A DNA stretch of 64,000 bases from WHSW01 sp963821345 (GCA_963821345.1 CAWGDM010000001.1:682001-746000); one strand, 5' to 3'. Positions 1 to 8,480 are shown, counted from the stretch's first letter. The notes: generated by a model not told the origin, from the letters alone. Numbers and translations are program-made.

Positions 1-527
1 AGGCGGGGGCGGCCGGGATCCGCAGCGAGGACCCCGACGCCCAGGTCTTGCTCGCCGGGCTTACCGGCACGCGGACGAACGCGAAGCGGATGAGCACGAC
101 GTCGTTCATGGCGCAGCTCTACACGGTCCCCGACGTGGCCGCGAGCTTCGACGGGATCGCCGTCCACCCGTACAACCGCAAGGCGCGCGGGACGCTCGAC
201 CAAGTCAAGGCGGCGCGGACGATCGCCACCGCCAACGCGGACGACGCCGGCATCTGGGTGACCGAGCTCGGCTGGGCGTCGGCAGGCAAGCGTCGATCGG
301 GACTGGTCAAGAGCCCCGAGGGCCAGGCGCGGCTGCTGCGGCTGACGATCACCCGGCTGATCGACAACGCCGACAAGTGGGGCGTCCGCGCCGTCTACTG
401 GTACGCGTGGCGCGACACCGAGCGCGGCGAGTCGGTCTGCAGCTGGTGTCCGTGGTCGGGCCTGCTTGACCGGGTCGGCCACCGCAAGCCCGCCTACTTC
501 GAGCTGCGCGCGATCGCCGGCGCCTGA
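1..527 (+). CDS. Glycoside hydrolase, cellulase/GH39-like TIM barrel (3' part, 5' end outside window)
   Basis: The frame is open from base 3 and runs to the TGA at 525-527, so the gene starts before the window; the visible 174 or so residues are the C-terminal part. The segment WVTELGWAS looks like the beta-strand-7 motif of clan GH-A hydrolases, where the Glu is the nucleophile. A following segment (AVYWYAWRD) fits the strand-8 aromatic region, and the end (KPAYFELRAI) is typical of extracellular actinobacterial glycosidases of this superfamily. The substrate cannot be told from this part. It ends 23 bp before the next gene on the same strand. Confidence 0.7.
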   Translation, partial: AGAAGIRSEDPDAQVLLAGLTGTRTNAKRMSTTSFMAQLYTVPDVAASFDGIAVHPYNRKARGTLDQVKAARTIATANADDAGIWVTELGWASAGKRRSGLVKSPEGQARLLRLTITRLIDNADKWGVRAVYWYAWRDTERGESVCSWCPWSGLLDRVGHRKPAYFELRAIAGA

Positions 528-550
528 CTCGAGCCCATAGACTCGGGCCC

Positions 551-2308
551 GTGGCCGGCTCAGCGACCAAGGACCCGGGGTCCGCCGCTGTCGCGGCTCA
601 AGGGCTGCTGTTCAACCCGCGCACCTACGACGGCGCCGGACTCGACCCGGAGGCCAGGCGGCTGATGCTGGCGACGATCGAGTTCTTCGAGTCCCGCGGC
701 AAGACGGTGCTCAAGCAGCACGATCGCGAGCACACCTGGTACGCCGACTTCCTCGAGTTCGTCGAGCGCGAGCGCGTCTTCGCGACCCTGCTGACGCCGG
801 AACGCGACGGCGACGGCGACAAGCGCTGGGACACGCACCGGATCTGCGCCTTCAACGAGATCACCGCCTTCTACGGACTCGTCTACTGGTACACGTGGCA
901 GGTCTCGATCCTCGGGCTCGGGCCGATCTGGCAGTCGGACAACGATGCCGCGCGGCGGCGAGCGGCCGAGCTGCTCGACGACGGCGCGATCTTCGCCTTC
1001 GGCCTCTCCGAGAAGGCGCACGGCGCCGACATCTACTCGACCGACATGGTGCTCACCCCCGACCCCGGCGGCGGCTTCCGCGCCAGCGGCGCCAAGTACT
1101 ACATCGGCAACGGCAACCTGGCCGGGATGGTCTCCGTCTTCGGCCGGCGCGCGGACGTCGAGGGACCCGACGGCTACGTCTTCTTCGCGGCCGACAGCCA
1201 GCACCCCGCGTACCGGCTGATCAAGAACGTCGTCACCTCGCAGTCCTACGTCTCCAACTTCGAGCTCGACGACTATCCGGTGCGCGCGGAGGACGTCCTG
1301 CACACCGGTCCCGCGGCGTTCGACGCGGCGCTGAACACGGTCAACGTCGGCAAGTTCAACCTCGGCTTCGCCTCGATCGGGATCTGCGAACACGCCTTCT
1401 TCGAGGCGATCACGCACGCCGACGCTCGGGTCCTCTACGGGATCCGGGTGACCGACTTCCCCCACGTCCGCCAGGCGTTCACCGACGCCTATGCGCGGCT
1501 GGTGGCGATGAAGCTGTTCGCCGGACGCGCGATCGACTACATGCGCTCGGCCGACGCCGACGACCGGCGCTACCTGCTCTACAACCCGGTCACGAAGATG
1601 AAGGTGACGACCGAGGGCGAGCGGGTGATCGACCTGCTCTGGGACGTGATCGCGGCGAAGGGCTTCGAGGGCGACATGTACTTCGAGATGGCGGCTCGCG
1701 ACATCCGCGCGCTGCCAAAGCTCGAGGGCACGGTGCACGTGAACATGGCGCTGGTGTTGAAGTTCATGGCGGCGTTCCTGTTCGACCCGCAGGGGTTCGA
1801 GCCGGTGCCCGAGCGCGACGACGCGGCCGACGACGAGTTCCTGTTCCGCCAGGGGCCGGCGCGCGGGCTCGGCAAGATCCGCTTTCACGACTGGCGGATC
1901 GCCTACGACGCGTTCACCGAGGTTCCGAACGTGGCCCGCTTCGTCGAGCAGGCCGAGGGGCTTAAGCAGCTGCTGACGTCCGCGCCGCCGTCCGAGGACC
2001 AGATCAAGGACCTCGACTACATGCTCACCCTCGGCGAGCTGTTCACGCTGGTCGTCTACGGGCAGCTGATCTGCGAGCAGGCGGCGCTCGAGGACCTCGA
2101 CGCCGACGTCCTCGACCAGATCTTCGATGTGCTGGTGCGCGACTTCTCGGCCTATGCGGTGGCGCTACACGGGCGCGCGTCCTCGACCGAGGGACAGCAG
2201 GCGTGGGCGCTCGAGAACATCCGCAAGCCGGTCGTCGACGGCGAGCGGTTCGAGCGCGTCTGGGTGCAGGTCAGGGATCTCGCGGGCGCGTACGAGATGC
2301 GCCCGTAG
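551..2308 (+). CDS. Acyl-CoA dehydrogenase / acyl-CoA oxidase family flavoprotein
   Basis: A 585-residue protein with the acyl-CoA dehydrogenase fold: an N-terminal helical region, a middle beta domain (FAFGLSEKAHGADIYSTD, the FAD/substrate-binding segment, near residues 150-170), and a C-terminal helical domain. The segment KLEGTVHVN places Glu395 where family members carry the catalytic base (usual form YEGT). It is expected to oxidise an acyl-CoA to the enoyl-CoA using FAD. The length is between ordinary dehydrogenases (about 390) and peroxisome-type oxidases (about 650). GTG start at 551, shortly after the preceding gene; no strong ribosome binding site seen. Chain length preference is unknown. 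Confidence 0.85.
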   Translation: MAGSATKDPGSAAVAAQGLLFNPRTYDGAGLDPEARRLMLATIEFFESRGKTVLKQHDREHTWYADFLEFVERERVFATLLTPERDGDGDKRWDTHRICAFNEITAFYGLVYWYTWQVSILGLGPIWQSDNDAARRRAAELLDDGAIFAFGLSEKAHGADIYSTDMVLTPDPGGGFRASGAKYYIGNGNLAGMVSVFGRRADVEGPDGYVFFAADSQHPAYRLIKNVVTSQSYVSNFELDDYPVRAEDVLHTGPAAFDAALNTVNVGKFNLGFASIGICEHAFFEAITHADARVLYGIRVTDFPHVRQAFTDAYARLVAMKLFAGRAIDYMRSADADDRRYLLYNPVTKMKVTTEGERVIDLLWDVIAAKGFEGDMYFEMAARDIRALPKLEGTVHVNMALVLKFMAAFLFDPQGFEPVPERDDAADDEFLFRQGPARGLGKIRFHDWRIAYDAFTEVPNVARFVEQAEGLKQLLTSAPPSEDQIKDLDYMLTLGELFTLVVYGQLICEQAALEDLDADVLDQIFDVLVRDFSAYAVALHGRASSTEGQQAWALENIRKPVVDGERFERVWVQVRDLAGAYEMRP

Positions 2309-2317
2309 GGCGCTCCG

Positions 2318-2935
2318 TTAGCGGGCCCGGTCCTCGCGATCCAGACGGTAGGTCAGTTCGATCATGCCGTTGCCGAACGCGCGGCTGCCGGTCAGCGTGA
2401 GCGGCTGCGCCGGCGTCCGGTCGAACAGCGCCTTGCCGTCGCCGAGGATCACCGGGACGACGGTCAGCAGGAGCTCGTCGAGGAGCCCGGTATCGGCGAA
2501 CTGGGAGGCGACGTTGCCGCCTCCCACCACCCAGAGGTTGCGCGAGCCTGCGGACGAGATCAGCTCGTCGTTGAGCTCGGCGACCGAGGCGTCGGCGACG
2601 CGGACGTCGACGCCCCCGGCCTCGGGAACGCGCAGATCGCGGGAGCTGAGGACCCAGTAGGGCTTGCCCTTGTACGGCCACTCGGTGTCGTCGTTGATGT
2701 GGTCGAGGACGAACTCGTAGGTGGTCGACCCGCTGACCATCGCGCCGACGCCATCGTAGAAGCGCTCGTAGGCGCCCCCGTCGCTCATCGGCCCGGGCTC
2801 GACCCCTTCGCCGTCGTAGCTGCCCTCGTAGCCGAACAGCCAACCGAGGCCGTCGTCGGGGTCGGCGATGTAGCCGTCCAGCGTCGCCGCGCAGTAGTAC
2901 TGCGTCCTGGTCACCGGGCAAACCGTATGCGTCAC
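2318..2935 (-). CDS. Dihydrofolate reductase family protein (RibD C-terminal-like)
   Basis: A 205-residue protein with the RibD_C/DHFR-like fold: N-terminal strand and loop (CAATLDGYIADPDDGLGW), a central TTYEF segment, and the nucleotide-binding stretch LWVVGGGNVASQF followed by DELLLTVVPVILGDG. Proteins of this family are NADPH-dependent reductases, usually of unknown substrate and annotated as dihydrofolate reductase family. It is convergent with the acyl-CoA dehydrogenase gene. A second, shorter paralogue lies in the accessory array at 21245-21808. Not a true folate-pathway DHFR as far as can be judged. Confidence 0.85.
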   Translation of the reverse strand: MTHTVCPVTRTQYYCAATLDGYIADPDDGLGWLFGYEGSYDGEGVEPGPMSDGGAYERFYDGVGAMVSGSTTYEFVLDHINDDTEWPYKGKPYWVLSSRDLRVPEAGGVDVRVADASVAELNDELISSAGSRNLWVVGGGNVASQFADTGLLDELLLTVVPVILGDGKALFDRTPAQPLTLTGSRAFGNGMIELTYRLDREDRAR

Positions 2936-3006
2936 CTCGGGCCGCAGTCAATCGGCACGTTTCGCGCCCCACGCGTAACAGCGTCGCGGCGATCGTTGGT
3001 CAAGCG

Positions 3007-3201
3007 ATGAAGCGGCCGACTCGCGAGAAGATGGAAACGGCGATGCGGGAGCTGCTCGAGGACGGCGGTCTGGAGCAGCCCGACGAGATCCTCCCCCACG
3101 CCGACGGCGGCATCGTCTGCCTCTGGCACGAGCAGAACCTGGCGGTGGTCGTCGACCCCGACGAGCCCGAGGACGGCATCGAGGACGCGTTTCCGGTCTG
3201 A
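3007..3201 (+). CDS. Small hypothetical protein (64 aa)
   Basis: Sixty-four residues, strongly acidic at the C-terminus (PDEPEDGIEDAFPV). It begins MKRPTREKMETAMRELLEDGG, a likely amphipathic helix, followed by a short beta-rich part (GGIVCLWHEQNLAVVVD). I do not recognise a family. Codon use has strong GC bias at third positions like the neighbours, which supports coding. It ends 24 bp before tRNA-Ala(TGC). Confidence 0.55.
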   Translation: MKRPTREKMETAMRELLEDGGLEQPDEILPHADGGIVCLWHEQNLAVVVDPDEPEDGIEDAFPV

Positions 3202-3211
3202 CTCCCGGGCC

Positions 3212-3217
3212 TACAAT
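3212..3217 (+). promoter_or_regulatory. Probable -10 box of tRNA-Ala(TGC)
   Basis: TACAAT differs from TATAAT at one position and ends 8 bp before the mature tRNA 5' end, a distance that suits initiation at or just before the tRNA. No convincing -35 element was found. Confidence 0.45.
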
Positions 3218-3225
3218 CGGTGCCT

Positions 3226-3298
3226 GGGGCCATAGCTCAGTTGGGAGAGCGTTCGGTTTGCATCCGAAAGGTCGCGGGTTCGAGTCCCGCTGGCTCCA
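3226..3298 (+). tRNA. tRNA-Ala (anticodon TGC)
   Basis: A complete 73-nt cloverleaf: acceptor stem GGGGCCA/TGGCTCC with the G3:U70 pair that identifies tRNA-Ala, D-arm with TAGCTCAGTTGGGAGAG, anticodon stem TTCGG/CCGAA around loop TTTGCAT, and T-arm GCGGGTTCGAGTCCCGC. The discriminator base is A and no CCA is encoded. Unlike the CGC-anticodon gene at 6841, no copies of its 3' half are scattered downstream. Confidence 0.97.
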
Positions 3299-3339
3299 TG
3301 ACTCCGGAAGGCCACCTCGCCCCGCTGGGTAAGACCCAT

Positions 3340-3368
3340 CCGGGGGCCCGCGACGGGCGGGCCCCCGG
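3340..3368. terminator. GC-rich stem-loop between convergent units
   Basis: An 11-bp perfect inverted repeat (CCGGGGGCCCG / CGGGCCCCCGG) with a 7-nt loop. It lies 41 bp after tRNA-Ala(TGC) and 6 bp beyond the stop codon of the minus-strand gene at 3374, so it could end transcription from both sides. No T-tract follows, as is common in GC-rich actinomycetes. Confidence 0.6.
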
Positions 3369-3373
3369 AGCCG

Positions 3374-3760
3374 TCAGTGCAGTTCTGCCGCCCGCTCGTC
3401 CTCTCCGAAGACGATGATCCCGTAGACGATGTAGACGCAGAGCGCGAACACGCAAAGCGACCACCACGGATCGTTGCCGCCGATCGAGAACAGCGCGCCG
3501 AGCGCTCCGACGGTGCCGGCGATCACGCCGATCACGCGACCGTACGTGTTCCCGGACAACAGCGAGAACCCGCCGGTGAGCTGCACGATCCCGAGGATGA
3601 TCAGCACCCACCCGAGCGTGTTCAGGTTGCTGAGGATGAACCGGGTGTCGCCGACAAAGGCGTTCGCGTCATCCAGAGCGCCGATCCCGTAGATGATGTT
3701 GATCACTCCGACGACGAGGAGCAGGATTGCCGCGAAGGCGACCCGACCTGTGCCTCTCAT
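3374..3760 (-). CDS. DUF7144-like small membrane protein (four TM helices)
   Basis: A 128-residue protein with four predicted membrane helices (around residues 8-28, 48-68, 76-94 and 102-120) and polar loops. The pattern of an N-terminal VGVINIIYGIGAL segment and a NTLGWVLIILGIVQL segment is typical of a small actinobacterial membrane-protein family listed as DUF7144. The function of the family is unknown. The start at 3760 has an AGGAG-like site shortly upstream (AGAAGGAGT on the minus strand). Confidence 0.75.
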   Translation of the reverse strand: MRGTGRVAFAAILLLVVGVINIIYGIGALDDANAFVGDTRFILSNLNTLGWVLIILGIVQLTGGFSLLSGNTYGRVIGVIAGTVGALGALFSIGGNDPWWSLCVFALCVYIVYGIIVFGEDERAAELH

Positions 3761-3934
3761 TTCAGACTCCTTCTATCAGTCGGCCGCTTTGCCGGCCGAT
3801 CCCCGCCTAGTTCGTCACCGCGGCATCGGCCCCTGCAGCCGACGGCACACGCCCACGGGTCCCGATCGCGCCACGCGTGCTTCACCCGCCGCTGACATCG
3901 CCCGGCCCGAGGTGTGCGAGGATCGGGGCTAGCG

Positions 3935-5272
3935 ATGGCTGAGAGCGAGACCACGGTCGCGGTCGGAGAGCGCGAGGATCCGGACAAGTCGCCCGAGACG
4001 ACCGACAAGGCGCCGAGCTCGCAGCCGGCGGAGGTCTCCAACCTCGACATCGTCCGCCACTACTTCGATATCGCCGCCGACCACCTGAAGCTCGCCGACG
4101 ACCTCCGCGTCGTCTTCTGGACCCCCTACCGCGAGGTCACTGTCCAGATCCCGGTGAAGCTCGCTGACGGCAAGACCCATGTCTTCTCCGGCTACCGAAT
4201 CCAACACAACGGCGCCCGCGGCCCCTACAAGGGCGGGATCCGCTTTCACCCCGAGGTCGACGTCGACGAGGTCCGGGCGCTCGCCTCGCTGATGACCTGG
4301 AAGACCGCGGTCGCCGGGGTCCCCTTCGGCGGCGCCAAGGGCGGGGTCAACTGCCCGGCGAACAAGCTCGAGCAATCGGAGCTGCAGCGGATCTCGCGCT
4401 CGTTCATGGACAAGATCGAGAAGGTGCTCGGCCCGACCCGCGACATCCCCGCCCCCGACATAGGCACCAACGCGCAGACGATGGCCTGGTTCATGGACGA
4501 GTACGGCAAGCTCCACGGCCACACGCCCGCGATCGTCACCGGCAAGCCGATCTCGCTCGAGGGTTCCTTCGGCCGTGAGGCGGCCACCGGCCGCGGCTGT
4601 GTCTACATGTTCCGCGAGGCGGCGCCGCAGATCGGTCTCAGCCCCGCTGACACCACCTTCGTCGTCCAGGGCTACGGCAACGTCGGCTCCTGGGCGGCGC
4701 GGATCATGCAGCAGCTCGGCGCCAAGATGGTGGCGGTCTCCGACGCCAATGGGGCGATCCGGGCGGACGCCGGGATCGACGCCAACGGCCTCCACGACCA
4801 CATCGTCGCCGGCGGGCTGATCGGCGAGTTCGAGGGCGCCGAGTCGATCGACCCCGACGACCTGGTCGGCGTGCCCTGCGACGTCTTCATCCCGGCGGCG
4901 CTCGGCGGCATGATCCACGAGGGCAACGCCGACCGGATGCAGTGCCGGATGCTGGTCGAAGGGGCGAACAGCCCCACCACTCCGGTGGCCGACCGGATCC
5001 TGCGCGACAAGGACGTCTACATCATCCCGGACGTGATGGCGAACGCCGGCGGCGTCGTCGCCTCCTACTTCGAGTGGGTCCAAAACCTGCAGCACTTCCG
5101 CTGGGAGGAGCGCGAGGTCAACGACCGGCTCGGCACCGTGATGCGCCGAGCCTTCCGCGAGGTCTCCGGTCGCAGCAAGGAGGAGGGGATCGACCTGCGC
5201 GAGGCCGCATACCTGGTCGGGATCGAGCGGGTCGTCGAAGCCGCCAGGACCCGCGGCTACATCACCACCTAG
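3935..5272 (+). CDS. Glu/Leu/Phe/Val dehydrogenase (glutamate dehydrogenase family)
   Basis: A 445-residue oxidoreductase that interconverts an amino acid (most likely glutamate) and its 2-oxo acid using NAD(P). The N-terminal substrate domain contains KGGIRFHPEVDVDEV and the catalytic-lysine motif PFGGAKGGV (Lys near residue 135). The Rossmann domain carries GYGNVG near residues 246-251. ATG at 3935 is preferred; an in-frame GTG at 3914 would add seven residues that the family does not need. The first 35 residues are a charged, low-complexity extension (TVAVGEREDPDKSPETTDK), unusual for this family. Cofactor preference cannot be assigned from the sequence alone. Confidence 0.9.
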   Translation: MAESETTVAVGEREDPDKSPETTDKAPSSQPAEVSNLDIVRHYFDIAADHLKLADDLRVVFWTPYREVTVQIPVKLADGKTHVFSGYRIQHNGARGPYKGGIRFHPEVDVDEVRALASLMTWKTAVAGVPFGGAKGGVNCPANKLEQSELQRISRSFMDKIEKVLGPTRDIPAPDIGTNAQTMAWFMDEYGKLHGHTPAIVTGKPISLEGSFGREAATGRGCVYMFREAAPQIGLSPADTTFVVQGYGNVGSWAARIMQQLGAKMVAVSDANGAIRADAGIDANGLHDHIVAGGLIGEFEGAESIDPDDLVGVPCDVFIPAALGGMIHEGNADRMQCRMLVEGANSPTTPVADRILRDKDVYIIPDVMANAGGVVASYFEWVQNLQHFRWEEREVNDRLGTVMRRAFREVSGRSKEEGIDLREAAYLVGIERVVEAARTRGYITT

Positions 5273-5286
5273 CCCCGGCGGCCGGC

Positions 5287-5691
5287 GTGCCCCTCGTCGT
5301 CATCGTCGGCTGGCTGATGCTCGCCGTCGCCGCGCTCGGCTTTCGCGCCCTGTGCGTCAGCCTCGGCGACGGCCGCGCCGGTCGGCTGGGCCTGATCGTC
5401 TACGCGTTCGCGCTCCTGGCGGCCGCGGCCGTCGCGACCGCGCTGGCGCTGCTGCTCTCGGGGATCACCTGCGACGAGTCATGCGAGCCGGAGACGAGCG
5501 ACCACTGGTTCGACGACCCCGACGCCTGGCAGTGGGACGCCCAGGCGCTGCTGGCGCTGGTCGGCATCCTGATCGCGACGGCGGGGGTGGTACAGACCCT
5601 GCGCCGCCGTTATCGGTCCGCGAGCATGCTGATCGCCGGCTCGGCGGTCACCTTCGCCGGCTGGCTCGCGCTGATCGCCGCGGGCGCCTAG
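5287..5691 (+). CDS. Hypothetical integral membrane protein (134 aa)
   Basis: Starts at GTG 5287, 14 bp after the dehydrogenase, and may be co-transcribed with it. Three to four hydrophobic helices: residues about 3-20, 38-60, 88-104 and 115-132. A polar loop between helices two and three contains two cysteines and acidic residues (TCDESCEPETSDHWFDD). I do not recognise a family. Confidence 0.6.
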   Translation: MPLVVIVGWLMLAVAALGFRALCVSLGDGRAGRLGLIVYAFALLAAAAVATALALLLSGITCDESCEPETSDHWFDDPDAWQWDAQALLALVGILIATAGVVQTLRRRYRSASMLIAGSAVTFAGWLALIAAGA

Positions 5692-5712
5692 CCCGGGCGA
5701 TCGCTGCGCGTC

Positions 5713-6561
5713 CTAGAAGTCGAAGTCCTTCGGCTCGCCCTGCTCGAACCAGAGCTCGTCGTCCTCGGGCGCGTCGCGCAGGAACTCCGGCGTCTCCTCG
5801 AGCACGTCCTCGTCCTCGTCCTTGTTCTCGTCCTTGTCATCGCCGTCGACCTGTTCGTGCTCGCCCGTCTCGGCGATCTCGCCCTCGACCACCTCGACAT
5901 CGCCGGTGTCCTCGATCGCGCCCTCGAAGGGGTGCTCGACCGTGTCCAGCGACTCGATCGGCGCTTGCACGACCGGCTGGTCCACCGTCTCGGGGACCGC
6001 GGTCGCCGGCTCGGCGGCGGGTTGGTCGGCCGTCTCCGGTACCGGCGGTGCCTCCGCCGCCGCGGACGGCTCGACGGGGGGCGGCTCCTCGACGGCCGGC
6101 GCCTCGGTTGCCGCGGGCGCAGCGGGCGGCGGCTCGTCCGGCGGTGCCTCTTCCTCGAGCTCCAGGTCGAGGTCGAGGTCTTCGGCGGCGGGTTCGGGCT
6201 CCGGTGATCCTCCGGCCTGGTCGTAGAAGCCTCCTGTGTCCGCCGCGGGCTCCTCAGCCGCGGGCGGCGGCGCGGGCTCGGCGGACTCGGGCGACGGGGC
6301 GGACTCGGGCTCGCCCGGCTGCTCGACGGCGGCCGGGGCTTCGGCCTGCTCGGCGGGCGGCTCCGCTACCGTCGCCTCGCCGGTCGGCGGCTCGGCGACA
6401 GCGATCTCCGCGGCCGGCTCGCTCTCGGGGAAGTCAGGGTCGCCGGGGCGGGTTGGAGGTCCGAAGGCCTCGTCCTCGAGCCGCGACAACTCAGTGTCCT
6501 CCGCGCCATGGCGGCGCTTCAGATCGAGGTGCTCCCGGATCGCGTCGTCAAGAATTCCCAT
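5713..6561 (-). CDS. Acidic, Pro/Ala/Glu-rich disordered protein with conserved ends
   Basis: From ATG 6561 the protein has 282 residues. Its N-terminal 35 residues (MGILDDAIREHLDLKRRHGA onward) form a likely helix. The long middle is low-complexity E/P/A (repeated EPPA, PPVE, AVEEP types) and probably disordered. The C-terminus is again ordered-looking and aromatic (ETPEFLRDAPEDDELWFEQ then PKDFDF). An in-frame upstream start at 6603 exists but gives a non-conserved extension. I infer two short binding modules tethered by a disordered linker; the function is unknown. No membrane or signal segment is seen. Confidence 0.7.
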   Translation of the reverse strand: MGILDDAIREHLDLKRRHGAEDTELSRLEDEAFGPPTRPGDPDFPESEPAAEIAVAEPPTGEATVAEPPAEQAEAPAAVEQPGEPESAPSPESAEPAPPPAAEEPAADTGGFYDQAGGSPEPEPAAEDLDLDLELEEEAPPDEPPPAAPAATEAPAVEEPPPVEPSAAAEAPPVPETADQPAAEPATAVPETVDQPVVQAPIESLDTVEHPFEGAIEDTGDVEVVEGEIAETGEHEQVDGDDKDENKDEDEDVLEETPEFLRDAPEDDELWFEQGEPKDFDF

Positions 6562-6777
6562 TGCAATGCGGTGTGCGAAGACTATCGGGCGCCCACGCGC
6601 CACAACGACTGCCTGACCCCCTCCTGGGGCCGGTCAGAGCCTACTTTCGCCGTTCGCTCGCCGGAACCTGCGCGGTCGAGAACGTGATTCCGCCGGCGCC
6701 GCGAACGGGCCGGAGGACGACCGGCAGAGCCGCGCGAATAACAGCGTGAGACACCGGCGAAAGCTCACTTCGCCCGC

Positions 6778-6804
6778 TTGGATCGACGGTTCTGCGGTTA
6801 TCCT
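6778..6804 (+). promoter_or_regulatory. Possible promoter of tRNA-Ala(CGC)
   Basis: TTGGAT (6778-6783) and TATCCT (6799-6804) resemble -35 and -10 elements with a 15-bp spacer, which is short. They lie 36 bp upstream of the mature tRNA. The stretch 6562-6777 shows no gene. Confidence 0.3.
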
Positions 6805-6840
6805 GCAGCGCAGGGGTCGCTGGACGGTCCCACCCATCAC

Positions 6841-6913
<73 letters not shown>

Positions 6914-6976
6914 TCGGCTCGCTCGAGCCGTCAACCTCGATCGCGCCGGCGGGCTGGCTGTTGGCGGGTCGTGCTG

Positions 6977-7171
6977 TTACCCCGCGTTCGCGGCTTCGGA
7001 CCGGTGTAGGGCGCCGGCGGAGGGTGTGTAGATGCTCTCGTGACCGTCGTCCCAGCTGATCAGGTAGCGGCGCGAAGGGCCTCCCAGGACCTCCTTTACG
7101 ACGCCCCGACGAGGTGAGCGCTCGGTTGACTCGGATTCGACCTCGATTCGATCGCCGGCCTTGCACTCCAT
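6977..7171 (-). CDS. DUF1918 domain protein (64 aa)
   Basis: The short protein MECKAGDRIEVESEST... with the DUF1918 pattern: an N-terminal AGDRIEVES strand, GVVKEVLG, and the conserved SWDDGHESIYTPS near the end. The family is a small SH3-like beta barrel common in actinomycetes, of unknown biochemical role. The start at 7171 is fixed by a strong purine-rich site (GAGGAGGAG) five bases upstream. It lies in the first segment right of tRNA-Ala(CGC). Confidence 0.85.
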   Translation of the reverse strand: MECKAGDRIEVESESTERSPRRGVVKEVLGGPSRRYLISWDDGHESIYTPSAGALHRSEAANAG

Positions 7172-7371
7172 GCTCCTCCTCCTCTCTCGTACCCCTTGCG
7201 TGATACCAGATGGAGTGAGCCCGGAGAACGTCGACGCCAAGCGTCGTCCAAACCCGTGGTGTGCGCGCCGCGGTCGGGCAGGACGTGGATTGGCATGCGC
7301 TCATGGCATTACCGACCCAGCGGCTTCGTGTACCGACACGCAAACGGCGTGTGACTGCTGTGTGAACGAGC

Positions 7372-8172
7372 TCACACGAGCCGAGCGATGATCCGCGGGT
7401 GGCCGGCGATCATCGGACTCGAGATGATCTCCCCCCCGTCGAAGCCCGCATGGCGCGCCATCCGCTCGAGGCTCTCACCCGTGAAGCCCCAGTAGACGTA
7501 GTCGTCGCGCGCGTACACCTCTCCCGCCGCGCAGACGTGAATCGCGGCTTCGTTCACCAACCGCCGGTCGACGACGCCGTAGGTCTCGACGAGCACCTCG
7601 CCGCCGTCGGTGAGGCGCTCTCGAAGCAGTCTCAGCAGCCCGAGCGGGTTCTCGACCCGGTGCAGGATCCCGGAGCAGAGGATCAGGTCGAAACTCTCGG
7701 CGAGCAGGTCTAGGTCGAATGCATCGAGCCTGCGGTACTCGACCGACGAGCCGAGCAGCTCCCCGATGGCGCGGAACCCCTCCCCTCCCTCCAGCTCGAT
7801 CCCCCATCGAGCCCTCACCCAGTGCCGGTACTGCTCGTTGTCCACCGCTACGACTCGGCTCGCCCCGCGCGACTCCGCCAGGAAGGCGTAGAAGCCATCG
7901 AAGGTGCCGACGTCGAGCACGGCACGACCGCTGAGATCCTCCGGCAACGCGGGGATGCGGTAGCGGTGGTCGCGGGCCACGCCGGGCGTGTACAGCGTGC
8001 CACCGTCGAGCGAGAAGGTATGGAACCAGAAGGGAACGCGCTTCAACACCTCGCGAGAGCTGGCCTGGTCGGCGTCGATCGGCAGGAGGTCGGCCACCTC
8101 ACGTTCGGCACTGGTCGGCGCAAGCGCACGCTCGCGCCCGGCAACCGATGTATTCAGGCTTGTGGCCATCAC
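7372..8172 (-). CDS. Class I SAM-dependent methyltransferase (DUF1698/CmoB-like)
   Basis: A 266-residue protein with a Rossmann methyltransferase domain: motif I VLDVGTFDGFYAF (residues about 97-109), an acidic residue at the end of strand two (VVAVDNEQY), and the post-motif segment LILCSGILHRVENP. The order and the FWFHTFSLDGGTLYTPG segment before motif I resemble the DUF1698/CmoB-like group that modifies tRNA wobble uridine or small molecules. The substrate here is unknown. It is the only sizeable gene in the first segment of the array. Two tandem ATGs begin it. Confidence 0.85.
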   Translation of the reverse strand: MMATSLNTSVAGRERALAPTSAEREVADLLPIDADQASSREVLKRVPFWFHTFSLDGGTLYTPGVARDHRYRIPALPEDLSGRAVLDVGTFDGFYAFLAESRGASRVVAVDNEQYRHWVRARWGIELEGGEGFRAIGELLGSSVEYRRLDAFDLDLLAESFDLILCSGILHRVENPLGLLRLLRERLTDGGEVLVETYGVVDRRLVNEAAIHVCAAGEVYARDDYVYWGFTGESLERMARHAGFDGGEIISSPMIAGHPRIIARLV

Positions 8173-8312
8173 TCAATCTCGGAACCCAAGACAACGGACC
8201 GGAACCGCTCCCAACGAGCAGTGAAAGAAGGTCCTGCCCCTTCGCTCACCATCGGCTGGAGCGATATAGCCCGGCCGACTCAAATTAGGTATACCGCACC
8301 CGGACGAACCTC

Positions 8313-8355
8313 CCGCTTACGGGAGGTCGTCGGTTCGAGCCCGACTAGCTCCATC
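8313..8355 (+). repeat. Diverged copy of the tRNA-Ala(CGC) 3' half (remnant B)
   Basis: GGAGGTCG, GGTTCGAGCCCG and TAGCTCCATC match the tRNA 3' half, with compensating changes in the T-stem (GTCGG/CCGAC). The anticodon-stem part is rewritten: CCCGCTTACGGGAGG instead of CGCAATCAGGAGG. The leading CCCGCTT is the sequence that precedes the better-preserved remnants. No cloverleaf 5' half is present, so it is not a tRNA gene. The usual right-end hairpin and iterons are absent upstream (8173-8312). Confidence 0.8.
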
Positions 8356-8410
8356 TCGGAAGGCCCTGCTAACGCGGGGTTTGTTCGCCCGGAAGCCTGG
8401 GCGCGTGGCG

Positions 8411-8480
8411 ATTTGGGTGCCATCGTCGGTGCCCAAAAGGACGCGCCGGACACGGAATCGCGCTCGGCACGGCGTCTTCA
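8411..8480 (+). repeat. Left-end motif after remnant B
   Basis: ATCGTCGGTGCCC at 8422 followed, 28 bp after its start, by ACACGGAATC, then CGGCGTCTTC. The same elements follow remnants C (13369) and D (17364) in the same order with 27-28 bp spacing. TTTGGGTGCC and GGTGCCCAAA (8412-8437) form an imperfect inverted repeat like the right-end hairpins. Confidence 0.65.

Noticed and set aside
3226..3298. tRNA-Ala(TGC) as a second integration target
   Set aside because: No fragments of its 3' half were found downstream; the genes after it look like ordinary chromosome.
8313..8355. A complete tRNA gene at remnant B
   Set aside because: Only the 3' half folds; there is no D-arm or acceptor 5' strand upstream, and the anticodon loop lacks the conserved T33.
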